The notes: generated by a model from the sequence alone, not told the origin. A DNA stretch of 64,000 nucleotides from Palaemon carinicauda (GCF_036898095.1 NC_090725.1:210103570-210167569), one strand, 5' to 3'. Positions 1 to 10,790 are shown, numbered from the stretch's first letter. Numbers and translations are program-made.

Positions 1-419
1 GCACGAAGTAGGTTCACCTCACGAGGAGAGCCGTCTCAGGCAGGTTGAAGGCGAGCGATACTGGTCATTTCCCTGAGGGCAAGCGAAGCCCTTTGGTCCC
101 CCAACGGTTGTTGCGAGAGCTGAAAAAGCTTTGCTATACGGGCGGCTGGCGACGGCGAGTACTGCTGCAGAAGGTATGTTTTGAGGGCGTCATACGCTAT
201 TGGGGTGTCTCCTTGTTCACAAAGCCAGTCGGATATTTCTGGGAAGGTGTCCTCGGGTATCGCCGCGAGAACATAATCCGCTTTGGTGGTTGAGCGAGTC
301 ACGCCCCTGATACGAAACTGGACTTCTGCGCGCTGAAACCAAGCAAACGCCTCTCCGCTGGCAAACGATGAAAGTTTGAATGGAGCGGCCGCAGCACCAA
401 CTGTCGTAGAGTCCGCCAT
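1..419 (-). pseudogene. Gypsy-type gag, 5' part, broken
   Basis: The open frame runs on minus from an ATG at 419. The N-terminal domain is of the type found in arthropod Ty3/Gypsy gag polyproteins: an FxxxxAxxWFxRAExQF-like core, then a conserved segment with LFQLSQQPLGDQ and a SLALREM stretch. The role in the family is capsid formation. A TGA at 36-38 stops the frame, but recognisable gag sequence continues beyond it in the same frame to the window edge, so this is a nonsense mutation, not the natural end. The gag lies just downstream, on minus, of the LTR at 493-733 and a primer-binding-type leader, which is the normal order. The rest of the element lies outside the window. Confidence 0.8.
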
Positions 420-476
420 AGTACCAACGATGAAGGGGCGAGGGGGTGGGGGTGGAAGGCGGTGGGAGCGAGTCGA

Positions 477-492
477 CTTCCGGGGTCACCAA
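477..492 (-). other. Gypsy post-LTR leader / likely primer binding site
   Basis: On minus, the LTR ends in CA and is followed directly by TTGGTGACCCCGGAAG. A TGGTGACCCC-type sequence next to the LTR is typical of arthropod Gypsy elements and would pair with the 3' end of a host tRNA. I did not identify which tRNA. Confidence 0.55.
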
Positions 493-549
493 TGTGACGG
501 ACCGAGAGAGGGTTGAGAACTCAAAGGCAGGATGCAATCAACTGAGTTG

Positions 550-555
550 TTTATT
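550..555 (-). terminator. LTR polyadenylation signal AATAAA
   Basis: AATAAA on minus, about 20 bases after the TATA box. The short spacing would put the signal near or just before the transcription start, as in LTRs with a very short R region. Confidence 0.5.
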
Positions 556-568
556 AAGGAACACTCTC

Positions 569-577
569 CTTTATATA
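569..577 (-). promoter_or_regulatory. LTR TATA box
   Basis: TATATAAAG on minus inside the LTR. It fits the LTR promoter driving the gag at 419. Confidence 0.6.
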
Positions 578-833
578 CAAAACCTCAAGGCAACAGGACA
601 TAACATGTTCGAGAGACAGACAATGTTACAGAGCAAAACCGGAGACATGATCATTCAGGTTCTTTTTAGTGCGAGGGAAGAGCGCAGATACAAGCATAAT
701 ATATACAAAATAATTATGTACAATTGTGTGACACATAGTTGGTACACAGCTTTCCCATCTTGCAGTAGAGATACTGAGATGAACCGATTCCACTCAATAC
801 CACTATCGGCTCGCTTTATTCCGGGCAAAGGAA

Positions 834-1330
834 TGTGCTCTCCGACAGTCTGAGCAGAGCCTTGCAGATAGTGAGTACCGAGTGGTCTTTGGACCCTCTA
901 GTAGCCAACAAAGTCCTGACTTTGTGGACCTGTTCGCGACAGCCTTGAACTTCAAGCTGCCGCTGTACTACTCCCCAGTCCCGGACCCCAAGGCACTCTG
1001 GCAAGATGCCTTCCTACAACGGTGGGACAACATCGACGTCTACGCCTTCCCACCGTTCTGTCTGGTGAGAAGGGTGCTCATCAAGACCAGACTATCGGTC
1101 AACCTGTCGATGACTCTGATAGCTCCGCTACGGCATCATGCAGAGTGGTTCCCTGACCTTCTGCATCCCCTGACGGAACTCCCGAGAGAGCTTCCCCCAC
1201 GACACGAGCTACTCAAGCAACCACACTGCAACATCTACCACAAAGCCGTAGCATCGCTTCGGCTTCACGCCTGGAGACTATCCAGCATCCCCTCACAGAA
1301 AGGGGAATTCCGCAACAAGTTGCGGAGCGT
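834..1330 (+). pseudogene. DIRS-A1 RNase H, C-terminal part
   Basis: The conserved DIRS RNase H tail is readable: TEWSLDP, then DLFAT, YSPVPDP, DAF...W and VYAFPPF, followed by a SLTLIAP-like stretch and WFPDLL. At least one frameshift lies near 900-930, because TEWSLDP is in another frame from DLFAT. In the family this domain removes RNA from the RNA:DNA hybrid during reverse transcription. The end overlaps the start of the recombinase region in a different frame, as in the other DIRS copies here. Confidence 0.8.
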
Positions 1331-2302
1331 ATGTCTCGACACCTGCGAAAGTCATCCGCAGGGGTCTACAAGGCGAAGTGGAGAGTCTTCTGTGGTTGGT
1401 GTTGTGGGAGAGGTATCTCTCCCCTTGATGCCACTATTCCAGCAATAGCGGAATTATTGTATACCTGCGGGAGGAAATGCGCCTTTCGCTCTCGGCGGTG
1501 AAAGCCTATTGCTCAGCCTTAAGCCTGGCCTGCAGGCTGAAAGGAATAGACATTTCCTCCTCGCTGGATCTTTCTTCGAAGCTACGAACTTACCTGCCCC
1601 CAGTCGGAAGTGAGACCTCCTCCATGGAACATGGTTCGGGTTCTTAGGGCTCTTAAGAGACCTCCTTGCGAACCATTACGCCAGGCTTCTGATCGTCACC
1701 TGACTTGGAAGACGGTGCTCCTGCTCGCTCTGGCCTCGGCCAAGCGTGCCAGCGAACTTCATGGTCTCTCGTACGACGTCGCCCCTTTAAGAGGAGAGGA
1801 GGAGGTAACGTTCAGGTTTGTCCCTGAGTTGGTTACTAGACTCAAAATCTTGGAGCCCGGACCCTCGGTTTGACTCCTTCAGGATTTCGAGCCTCCGTTC
1901 TGTAACAGATGACCCAGACCATCTCCTACTATGCCCAGTAAGGAGTCGGAGGTGTTATCTTAAAGAACAGCTGCAGTTCGTCCTCACGTGCAAGCCCTAT
2001 TTGGGAGCACAGGAAGGACGGAGAGGAGGGTCACCAAGAATACCTTTTCAGCCTGGATTCGAAGGGTCATCCATCACGCCCTGAATCCAGACCCTCCGTC
2101 ACGTCGCCTTAGAGCACACGACGTCAGAGGCATCGCAACATCCCTGGCCTTCAAAAGGAACTCTTCTGTGACGCAGGTGCTACAAGCTGGAGACTGGAAG
2201 CGTCAAACGACCTTCACAGCCCACTACCTGCAGGACGTGACCCACAGGAGCTTCGATACGTTTTCTATCGGCCCTGTGGTGGCTACACAACAGCTGGTCT
2301 AA
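1331..2302 (+). pseudogene. DIRS-A1 tyrosine recombinase, frameshifted
   Basis: An N-terminal SAM-like segment (ATG at 1331, then SSAGVYKAKWRVF) is followed by a box I region with ASAKRASELHGLS, which supplies the first catalytic Arg. Box II reads AHDVRGIATS with His-x-x-Arg, and a HYLQDV motif near 2222 carries the nucleophilic Tyr. The parts lie in three frames (changes near 1490-1610, 1820-1870 and 2000), so the protein is dead although the catalytic residues remain. The family enzyme integrates a circular DNA intermediate by strand exchange. Confidence 0.8.
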
Positions 2303-2792
2303 CCTCAGGCTCCTTAATGGACAGGTAGCAGAAGGTTGAGGGCATTGTTACCTGGTTTTAGACTGCATGAATGAAAGAAGTATGTCTGGCCCTTACTTCT
2401 TTTTTCATCCTCCCCTCTCTTGGGGAAAGTAGCATCCTGGGTTCTCCGCATAGCTGACCTCAAACCTCTGCAGGTAAACCATGCTTCCTTGTGTTCCTAG
2501 TATTAAGATAATACTGTCGCTTCCCCCATACCCTGACGAGGTGGTATTGGGAATGTCCTAGCCTAGAATTTCATCTAAGGGACTTCAGGTCAATTTCCTA
2601 GGACAAAACTCACTTCATCCCTCCACACACGAGCTTATGTAGGTCGCACGTTCCTTGCGGAGCAAGGAACTTGCGAGGTGCAGGGTCTCTTTTTCTCGAG
2701 TGCTGCTCACTCGGATTCTGAGCCCCCAGGCAAAGCCAAAGCCAGTAAGGCTGGGACTTTCCACCGTTCCTAAGGGGTAAGTCACCCCATGT

Positions 2793-3141
2793 AAATAGCG
2801 TGGTTTGTATTTCGGTTACGGAACAAATGACAAATTCGGAGATGATTTGTATTTTTCCTAACCATACAAACCTTAGCTATTTACAGATATTTGCCCGCCA
2901 GCCCTGTCCCTAAAGGCAAGTCCTACCTCTAAGCGAAGTGAATCAGTTCACCGGTGTGTGAGGGGGGAGGGGTAGCTAGCTACCCCTCCCCTACCCCCTC
3001 GCTAGCTAGCGAGACGGTAGTTGACCCTCGTTAAAAATCTAATGGCTCGTCATTTCAGCTACGCCGAAAGTAATACCCCATGTAAATAGCTAAGGTTTGT
3101 ATGGTTAGGAAAAATACAAATTATCTCCGAATTTGTCATTT
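2793..3141 (+). repeat. DIRS-A1 internal complementary region and right terminal repeat
   Basis: 2793-2828 is the complement of the element's left end, known from 47876-47920 of copy 2. 2825-2886 is the complement of its own right end at 3082-3141. The two join at an AAA/TTT overlap. Between the arms lie a GC-rich run and the palindromic GGGGTAGCTAGCTACCCC. This is the DIRS signature for templating a circular intermediate. Confidence 0.85.
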
Positions 3142-3782
3142 ATCAGGTTATATTGTAGCATTTCATATAATTGACTAATTATGGTAGTCTTCTTTAAAGA
3201 AGTAGACTTTAAAAAGATATAGTATAAAGTTAAAATACAGCTAGTTTTTGTAGCAAAATTTCTTTTGTTTCTGGAAGTATACAAACCTTTGTCATTTAAA
3301 ATATGGAAAGTTTTCAGTGCAGCTGGAATGGCAGTTAAATTTGCTAATGAGGTAGTTAATGAAAGTAGGTGGCTACTCGAGTCTCCTGTCAAATATTTTT
3401 CACTTTGGTTTTCGTCTGCAACTAGTGTGGACGTGCTGTTGCACCTTATAACAACATTTAATTCTTTTACTTTTACTCACAATTTTAAAAGTTTTTCGTC
3501 ACTCATTATTTAGATGAAGTAGAATTACTGTACGTAAATTGCCTGGGAAAGGGTGGACAATGCAACTGGTTTATGCCTAAATTGGCTGCTTATTCACACA
3601 CACTGTGCCATTTGTAGGGTCATAATTATTTGCAATCATTCCTATGTGCTTAGTGTAGATCTGTGGTAGGCATTTACTTTGAGGAGCAAGAGTAACCCTA
3701 AGGAAGGACTCTTGGTATGTCATCTTTGGCAACGCCTAAGGTGATTTAACGGGTGCGACTCGGCCCCACTGAAATAATGTTA
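3142..3782. other. AT-rich DNA between elements, no gene seen
   Basis: Roughly 640 bp between DIRS-A1 and DIRS-C1. Short open frames on both strands show no domain or splice structure I recognise. It is probably host intronic or intergenic DNA. Confidence 0.5.
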
Positions 3783-4085
3783 TTTCTGGGTCGACCTGTG
3801 GCGCCCGGTGAAAAGTCCTTCTTGTATATCTTTTCTGATAAAACCTTCCAATTATACCAGAGAAAGATAAAAGCATGGAATGCTGAGGTTACAACCCTCG
3901 TGCGAGCACCTTTTGGGTGTCGTGTATAAAGCAAAGGCGCGTGAAATCCACTATTCACAGGTTGTCTTCCATTTAGTTAATTCCTTCGTCAAAGGGATGG
4001 GCCGATACAAAGGCCCTAGACACACCCCCATCGCCGCACCACCCACACCACGACGCGAGCGCCATCTGAACAACATCCTTCTTTT
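3783..4085 (+). repeat. DIRS-C1 left inverted terminal repeat
   Basis: It is the reverse complement of 11321-11617 at very high identity over about 300 bp, including a GGCGCCCGGTGAAA block, the GGTGTCGTGTATAAAGC block and a GCGCCATCTGAACAACATCC block. The outer 11 bases differ from the right end, which is matched separately by the internal complementary region. Confidence 0.9.
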
Positions 4086-5139
4086 TTGAATACAAAGTGT
4101 TGAATTGTTTTGTTGTGCTCTCGGTCTTTTTTATCAATCGTGGATTTATTTTGTCATGTCCGAAGCTCCATCTTCACACATTCCAATGTTAAGTACCATA
4201 GTTTGTTTTGACAGTATTTTATTATACCGGGCTTTTGTTTTATATCCAGTATAGTCTGTTTTATTATTCCCGTCTGGCCTTTCATGGCGGCCATTGTTTG
4301 TTCACTTGTTTGGGAATTCATCTTTGTCTGCCCGTTTAGTACTCTGTCACTTAGGTTCTTGGTTAAGTCCCTGGCCTTATGCCTTTAGAACCGTTATTAT
4401 TTTTATTTTTATTTTTTTGTGTATTTATGCTCATGGTACTTTTTGCTAGTAAGTCCAGCCTACGAACGAGATAGCGATTTAGCTTTGTATTTGTTTAGTA
4501 CCCGCCCCTCCGAGGCGTTCGTCACTCGACTGTGCTATTTATTTTAAGTTTTAGCAGTTGTTATTCTTCGATCGTAGTGTTTTATGGATGTACAGGTTTA
4601 TTTTATACGTTTATAATAGTGTTGTGTGTTTTTTAGTCCTGTTTTTGTGTTTAAGAGAGCAAGAGCTTGGGGTCCCCGTTTTCTGTTCGCAGTCACGAGT
4701 TACCCCTTTCTCTCGTTTTCTTTCTTAGCTCCGTTGGGGGAGCGGATTTCCCGTTTTCCGTTTTGTGCGTTCAGCGGGTTCTCCCTCCCTTACCTCTCCC
4801 CCTCTGGGTGGATGATAACTTACGAGTTTTTTTTTTTTTTTTTTTCGTGACTTTTCAATTGTTAGCGTTATTTTGGTCCGTGTTTCGTCCTCTCCCCGTT
4901 ACGGCTCGGGAGTAGTTATGAACGTTTTCCACTCCGCCTTGAGTTATACTCCGCCATGAGGGATTCTCAATAACTTTCGTTCTATTGTTATATTTATATT
5001 GTTTACTACATGGGACGGGCTTCATATTGTTTAGATACGACCCTCCGGTGGCCCTTACTTCGGTCTCAGGCCACGGCCATATCCACAATAGCCTTTGTTA
5101 TTACAACTGTGTTTGTTATTCACAATAATTATTCAGGAC

Positions 5140-5520
5140 CTTTCTTCTCCCTCCGGCCTCACCGGAGATCGTAAATACGCTTTACTATAATCTAAGCTTT
5201 AGACTTTAGCTGCGGCTTAGCTTTTTATCTTTCACAATTGAATTATTAGCCACAATTGAATTATTCAGGGCATCTCATTATCCTCCGGCGTCACCGGAGG
5301 TCGCCCAAACACTTCACACTTATAGTTGCCTTAGCTAATTAGCTAAGTCTCCTTTATTCAGGACATTTCATTACGCTCCGGCCTCACCGGAGCTCCGGCT
5401 TCACCGGAGGTCGCCCATACACTTCACACTTATATTTGCCTTGCCTTTAGCTAAGGCTGGTGTTTATATTTATTTTAAGGGCATGTCACTGCTTCCCCGA
5501 CCCTTGGAGGTCGGCGGATT
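5140..5520 (+). repeat. Repeated CCGGAG hairpins in the DIRS-C1 leader
   Basis: CTCCGGCCTCACCGGAG-type stem-loops occur at 5151-5167, 5282-5300, 5376-5392 and 5393-5410. They are followed by related tails (GTCGCCCA.ACACTTCACACTTATA). The units are about 90-130 bp and degenerate. They lie in the untranslated leader; the remainder of 4086-5768 shows no coding signal apart from a poly-T run at 4829-4845. Confidence 0.6.
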
Positions 5521-5768
5521 GCTTTAAGTTAATTATCCTTATGTCATTAACAGACATTGGGTGCATTACAAATATACAGACAATTGAATATTAAAGTGCC
5601 AACAATGGTATGGGGCGGTATCAACTTAAAGTTAATATTCAGTTGTTTGGTCAATGCAATATGGGTGCTTAGGGAATTCAGTGAGTGCCGGAACTCTAAA
5701 ATAATAGGTTTTTTATCCCTTATCAGAGTTTCAAGAAACACCAGACTCATGTCTCCTTTCTTTTACAG

Positions 5769-5893
5769 AAGGCCCGTTGTACTGCTGAAGGATGCTCTGC
5801 CTCGTTCAGCGACCCCGTTGGGCATGACCAGTTTGGTTCCCGGATTTGTGCTCGCTCTGTTACGAGCTGTCGTCAGTTCTGCTGAATGATGAT
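5769..5893 (+). pseudogene. DIRS-C1 gag, upstream exon with Cys/His cluster
   Basis: A CTTTTACAG acceptor precedes 5769 and a GATGAT/GTAAGT donor follows 5893. Translation gives a Cys-His cluster (RCTAEGC ... GHDQ ... C ... C) that resembles the N-terminal Cys-rich part of the DIRS-D gag. Joined to the exon at 6023 the reading continues into LRSARATLRPWV. A TGA appears near the exon end because one base seems lost near 5878, so this copy is frameshifted. Splicing is inferred from the consensus sites and the homology, not observed. Confidence 0.6.
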
Positions 5894-6022
5894 GTAAGTG
5901 GGTTTTCCCTTTGTTCCTTATTTCTTGTTGGCAGACACTAATATAGACATGAATATGATATACACAGTATATTTGGGAGGGCAAACCCCCTCCTCCATCA
6001 CTAATCACTGCAAATCTTACAG

Positions 6023-7987
6023 GCCGATGATGTCTCTCTTCGTTCAGCAAGGGCTACTCTTCGTCCGTGGGTGTCGGGCTTTGGCAGGAATGCCCCGTCT
6101 GGCGCACCCTATCTCCTCGATGGGGACATGGCCTCCCGTCTCTTTCCAGGCTCGACTACTGCTGCAGTCTCCCCTGACCTTGCTGCCCCTTTAATTGAAG
6201 AAGTCAGGGCCACCATTTCCGTGGAGGACGAACCCCTCGTACCGATGGACATGGCGGGTCTGGATATAGACGTAGAACCCAGGGACGAGCAGGTAAGTGG
6301 TGCCGAGTTGGTGGAAACCCTTTTCTCTCCTACTCCCTCTCCTACCTCTTCCTTTCTAGGTTTTGATAACTCTAAGGCTTCTCCTCGGGATTCCTCTGCC
6401 TCCGTACGACCCAAGGTGAAGCCACTTCAAACTTATAAGACTTCAGCTTTGCCAGTATCAACGTCACCGGTCCACGGACCCTCGACAGCTCCTGATATTC
6501 ATATTGCTCCTCGTAAAACCACTACTCCTAAGAAGTCTAAGTCTACCAAATCCAAGAAAAAACCAACGGGTGACTTTCAGGTACCCTGGGCTGATCTCCT
6601 CCCCATCCAACTGATCAAAGGATTGGTCAGGGATCAAGTTCAACATCACTCTGGTGCAATAACAGAGATTAAGGATATGATGGCTACTCTGATCCGCGCC
6701 GGAACTCAGTTTCCTCCCCCTTCTGCCCCAGACGCATCGAAGCTGCCGCCCTTCGATAAAAACAATCCTTGGCGGTTTGCTTTGCATGCTCCATTCGTAG
6801 ATGGTTCCCTACCTCTGGAGGGCATGGGCACCCGCCCTCTAGAGGACCTGGAGTTCTATCCCCCGGGCCTAGCATTCCCGTTCAATGGTTTTGTACGGTT
6901 AAAGGAACATGCATTGGTCCGTATGGACAAGGTACCGAAGGAAACGGTCATATTTCCAAAAGAGCAGGCCCAGGCTATCTGGGCCAGAATACTATCAGAG
7001 TGGGGGTGTATTAACTCCAAGCTCACCCCACCCCACACAAAGGTTCCTACACTATTTTTACGACAACGGCCTCCATCTCTTTGCCACTCATAGACAAAGT
7101 CACAGAGCTGACTATACAGGCCATCAAAGAAGGCTCTTCCATGCCGGCTCTCAAGGAGACGGACCCCACCTCTTTGCTTATTCCGGGTTCCTCGGCAGCC
7201 TGGGATGCTGCGGCTTCTACCTTCACGGTGGGGAAACTAGACCCGGACTGTGCCTCTACTCTTTTCTCTGAGAAGCTTCCCAGATTAATAGAGAGTCTTC
7301 TCAAAACTGAGTTCGAGACCCGTACTAGACTTGCTAGGTCCCTGCAATCCATCACCTCCATGGAGTCCCTAGCATCTCTTTACCCAGAGGAAACGCTGTT
7401 CAGAGTCGCCACAAAGAACCAGCTGCTATCCTACCAAATAGATCTCCATGACTTCTGGTCAGCTCGGGTTAGTTGCAGGAAGTTCGTTCTGTCGGAGGCC
7501 ACCATCAGGCATGAGCCGAACAGACTGATAGCGTCCTCCTGCTGGGGTAAGACCCTCTTCCCTCAGACCGAGGTGGATAAGGTTCTTCAGGACGCAGCGA
7601 GGGCAAACCAGAATTTGCAGGTAAGGTGGGGTCTCAGCCAAAAAGAGGTTCGAACCCCAGAGACACACGTTCTTCAAGAAGAAGCAGAGGTTTAGTCCTT
7701 ACAAGGCGGCCCGGGGTACCTCGTCCCCACAGCCTTCCGCGGCCTCGACTTCTCGACAACAGGCGCCTCCTCAGCAGGTAGTCTACCTCGCTGCTCCCCC
7801 TGGTACACAGCCCAACCCCTCTTGGATGCCCTCACCTGCATACAACCCTGCCTACGAATCCTCCGGTTCCTTTCGTGGATACCAAAGAGGGAGTTTCAGA
7901 GGTAGAGGACAGTTCCGCCAACGCGGCGGGCCTAGAGCAAGGGATTCCCGTGGAGGGAGGGGCCCTAAGTTCACTCCCTCCCAATGA
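6023..7987 (+). pseudogene. DIRS-C1 gag, main exon
   Basis: It starts at a TTACAG acceptor and is homologous along its length to the intact DIRS-D gag (29108-31114). Shared blocks include LRPWVSGFGRNA, PFDKNNPWR, the LEDLEFYPP segment, FTVGKLDPD, FVLSEATIRHEP and a C-terminal Arg/Gly-rich tail (RGYQRGSFRGRG). The frame shifts near 7050-7080 and back near 7645 (AAAAAG run), so two compensating indels interrupt it. The stop TGA is at 7985-7987. It overlaps the RT frame by 113 nt. The Lys-rich and Arg/Gly-rich parts fit nucleic-acid binding in the particle. Confidence 0.75.
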
Positions 7988-9828
7988 TGTGATGCCGGTA
8001 GGAGGGAGACTTTATCACTTCCGGGATCATTGGACCTTCAGTCCATGGGCTCACAGCATAATATCAAGGGGCTTGGGTTGGAAATGGTCACAGGGATCCC
8101 CTCCTCCACCGGTGACCTTCTTCCAGAGACCCACTCCCATCCTGGAAGAGTACACGGCGGAGTTACTCAAGAAGAGAGCAATCAAGCGGGTTCGATCCCT
8201 GAAATTCCAAGGCCGCCTGTTTACAGTCCCGAAGAAAGACTCGTCGGCGTTGAGGGTAGTTCTGGACTTGTCGAAGCTCAACTCTTACATCCTTTGCGAC
8301 AAGTTCCGTATGCTGACTATCTCTCAGGTACGGACCTTACTTCCCTGTGGGGCCGTCACCACCTCTATCGATCTTACCGACGCCTATTATCATGTCCCAG
8401 TAGCTCGAAACTTCTCTCCTTACCTAGGCTTCCGTCTCGGCAAGAGAGCCTTCGCATTCAAAGTCATGCCCTTCGGTCTCAGCATTGCCCCCAGGGTATT
8501 CACGAAACTGGGGGAGACGGTGCTCGAGCAACTCAGACACCAAGGGATACAAATCGTCGCCTATCTGGACGATTGGCTCATTTGGGCCCAGTCGCACCAG
8601 GAATGCAACAGAGCTACGTCGAAGGTACTCCATTTTCTCGCCAAACTGGGCTTCCAAGTCAACCTCCGGAAGTCCCGACTACAACCATCAAGCCTCTTCG
8701 AATGGTTAGGCATCCGTTGGGACCTCTCAAAGCACAAGCTCGCCCTTCCTCCCAAGAAGGTGAGGGAGATAGCTTCCAAGGTCAGGAACTTTCTCAAACA
8801 CAAACAGGTGTCCAGAAGAGCTTTAGAACGAATCCTCGGCCTACTCCAGTTTGCCTCACTGACCGATCTCCTATTAAAAGCCAAACTCAAAGACATCAAT
8901 CGAGTTTGGAGAAAGAGGGCGACAATACCTTTAAGAGACAAGACCTCGAAGATCCCCTCTGTCTTGAAAATGAGACTACAACCATGGTCCGATCGGAGGA
9001 ACCTCTCCAAGTCGGTTCCTCTACAGTTCCCCTCTCCACAAGTGACAATTCATACCGACGCGTCTCTGAGTGGTTGGGGGGGTTACTCCCAACATCAGAT
9101 GTTTCAGGGCTCTTGGTCACCCTCCATGAGACAGTTCCATATCAATGTTCTCGAAGCCATGGCGGTGTTCTTGACCCTGAAGAGAATCTCCCCTCCGAGG
9201 TCGACCCACATCAGAGTAGTCTCAGACAGCACGGCCGTAGTCCACTGCCTCAACAGGGGGGGGGGGGTCCAAATCACCCAACCTGAATCAGATCCTGGTC
9301 ACTATCTTCACCTTGGCAGCTGACAAAGACTGGTTCCTGTCAGCAACTCACCTAGCAGGAGTCCAGAATGTGATAGCAGACGCATTATCCAGGACGAGCC
9401 CACTGGAATCGGAGTGGTCCCTGGACATGCACTCCTTCCGGTGGATACTCAGGCTGGTTCCAGGTCTCCAGGTAGATCTATTCGCGACCCGACTCAATCA
9501 CAAACTCCCATGTTATGTGACACCGAACCTGGACCCTCAGGCTTATGCCATGGACGCATTAACCCTGGATTGGAACCATTGGCAGAAGATCTTCTTATTC
9601 CCTCCAGTGAATCTTCTACTGAAAGTCTTGCAGAAACTCCGCTCCTTCAACGGGGCAGTAGCTTTAGTGGCACCTCACTGGCCAAAGAGCAGTTGGTTTC
9701 CTCTCCTCCTCGAGTTGAAACTCCGTCCCTTCCGGATCCCATTCCCCAAACTGACCCAGGTGGTCCAAACTCGGACTGTGTCAGATTCCTCAAGGATAGC
9801 CAAAACCCTAACTTTGTGGATTTCATGA
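7875..9828 (+). pseudogene. DIRS-C1 reverse transcriptase-RNase H, one frameshift
   Basis: The frame opens inside the end of gag, at +1 relative to it. RT motifs in order: PKKDSS, VLDLSKLN, SIDLTDAYYHV, MPFGLSIAPRVF, catalytic YLDDW at 8562-8576, and EWLGIRWD. RNase H follows with HTDASLSGWGG, NVLEAMAV and SDSTAVVH, then ADALSRTSP and the DLFAT and FLFPP tail. Catalytic Asp/Glu residues look present. The frame breaks at a run of 12 G (9256-9267), after which RNase H continues in another frame to 9828. It is otherwise uninterrupted, so this single indel may be recent. Confidence 0.9.
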
Positions 9829-10790
9829 AGTTTGCGGCACGTAGGGACGCAAACATCGACCCAGATAATGTCCTCTTTATAGAATCAGACAAAAGGGACT
9901 CAACGATTCGCCAATATGATTCGGCTGTTAAGAAATTAGCGGATTTCTTAAGGACTTCAGACCATTCGGTTATGACTCCTAATTTAGCCATCTCCTTCTT
10001 TAGGTCCATATTTGACAAAGGCCTAGCAGCTAGCACTATAACCACCATTAAGTCAGCTCTGAGGAAAGTCTTCCTGGTTGGGTTTAACATTAACCTCGCG
10101 GAGTCTTATTTCTCATCTATTCCAAAAGCATGTGCTAGGCTTCGACCTTCGGTTCGTCCTCAAAAGGTCTCTTGGTCTCTAAATGATGTCCTCAAACTGG
10201 CCTCCGACACGGACAACGAATCCTGCTCTTATATCACTCTTCTTAGGAAGACTTTATTTCTAACAGCTTTGGCCTCGGGTTCCAGAATCTCAGAACTAGC
10301 AGCTCTCTCACGAAACTCAGAGAACATGGATTTCCTCCCTTCAGGTGAGGTACTTCTTTCACCAGACAGGGCGTTCCTAGCTAAGAACGAGGACCCCCAA
10401 AATAGGTGGTCCCCTTGGAAGATTATTCCTCTTCTCCAAGATACTTCTCTATGTCCGGTCACCACTCTCAGGGCCTTTTTAGCCAGGACTGCTACCCGAT
10501 CGTCTGGCCCCTTGTTTATCAGAGAACAAGGAGGTACCATTTCCATACGTGGCATTAGGCAACAGATCCTATACTTCATTAAACAAGCCAATCCGGGATC
10601 ATTTCCCCATGCTCATGATATCCGATCGATAGCTACCTCCATCAACTATTTCCAGAATATGGACTTTGATAACCTTAAGAAGTACACGGGTTGGAAATCT
10701 CCTATGGTCTTCAAACGCCACTATCTAAAGAACTTACAGGCTCTTAAATACCCAACGGTTGCAGCTGGGAGCCTTATCTCTCCCCATTGA
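9510..10790 (+). CDS. DIRS-C1 tyrosine recombinase
   Basis: The open frame has no stop from 9414 to 10790; the first ATG that fits is at 9510 (426 aa), and conserved sequence starts near 9760. Domains: an N-terminal SAM-like segment (STIRQYDSAVKKLADFL), then the catalytic part with GSRISELAALS (Arg), HDIRSIATS (His-x-x-Arg near 10612) and KRHYLKNL (Tyr near 10721). It overlaps the end of RNase H in the -1 frame. The enzyme would integrate the circular element by recombination, replacing a DDE integrase. All key residues are present, so this ORF may still encode an active protein. Confidence 0.88.
   Translation: MLCDTEPGPSGLCHGRINPGLEPLAEDLLIPSSESSTESLAETPLLQRGSSFSGTSLAKEQLVSSPPRVETPSLPDPIPQTDPGGPNSDCVRFLKDSQNPNFVDFMKFAARRDANIDPDNVLFIESDKRDSTIRQYDSAVKKLADFLRTSDHSVMTPNLAISFFRSIFDKGLAASTITTIKSALRKVFLVGFNINLAESYFSSIPKACARLRPSVRPQKVSWSLNDVLKLASDTDNESCSYITLLRKTLFLTALASGSRISELAALSRNSENMDFLPSGEVLLSPDRAFLAKNEDPQNRWSPWKIIPLLQDTSLCPVTTLRAFLARTATRSSGPLFIREQGGTISIRGIRQQILYFIKQANPGSFPHAHDIRSIATSINYFQNMDFDNLKKYTGWKSPMVFKRHYLKNLQALKYPTVAAGSLISPH

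Larger units (their letters stand above)
493..733 (-). repeat. Gypsy 5' long terminal repeat (about 241 bp)
   Basis: On minus the segment starts TGTCACAC and ends CCGTCACA, giving the usual TG...CA boundaries with a short inverted terminal match. It carries a TATA box and a polyadenylation signal in the expected orientation. It lies directly 5' of the gag leader, so it is the 5' LTR. The bases beyond 733 already match DIRS-A sequence, so the Gypsy inserted into DIRS-A copy 1. The partner LTR and target duplication are outside the window. Confidence 0.75.
734..3141 (+). mobile_element. DIRS-A copy 1, 5' part cut off by the Gypsy insertion
   Basis: From about 750 onward this copy runs parallel to 60345-62719 (DIRS-A copy 2), from the RNase H end through tyrosine recombinase, 3' UTR and terminal repeats. 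The left break coincides with the Gypsy LTR boundary. The right end is fixed by comparing the terminal sequence (ending TGTCATTT at 3141) with its complement inside the element near 2825. Only the last 2.4 kb of an element of about 8 kb is in the window. Confidence 0.85.

Noticed and set aside
8030..9286. 418-codon plus-strand frame in DIRS-C1 as a separate protein
   Set aside because: It is the -1 frame of RT-RNase H and shows no domain; listed only as part of the frame-openness observation.
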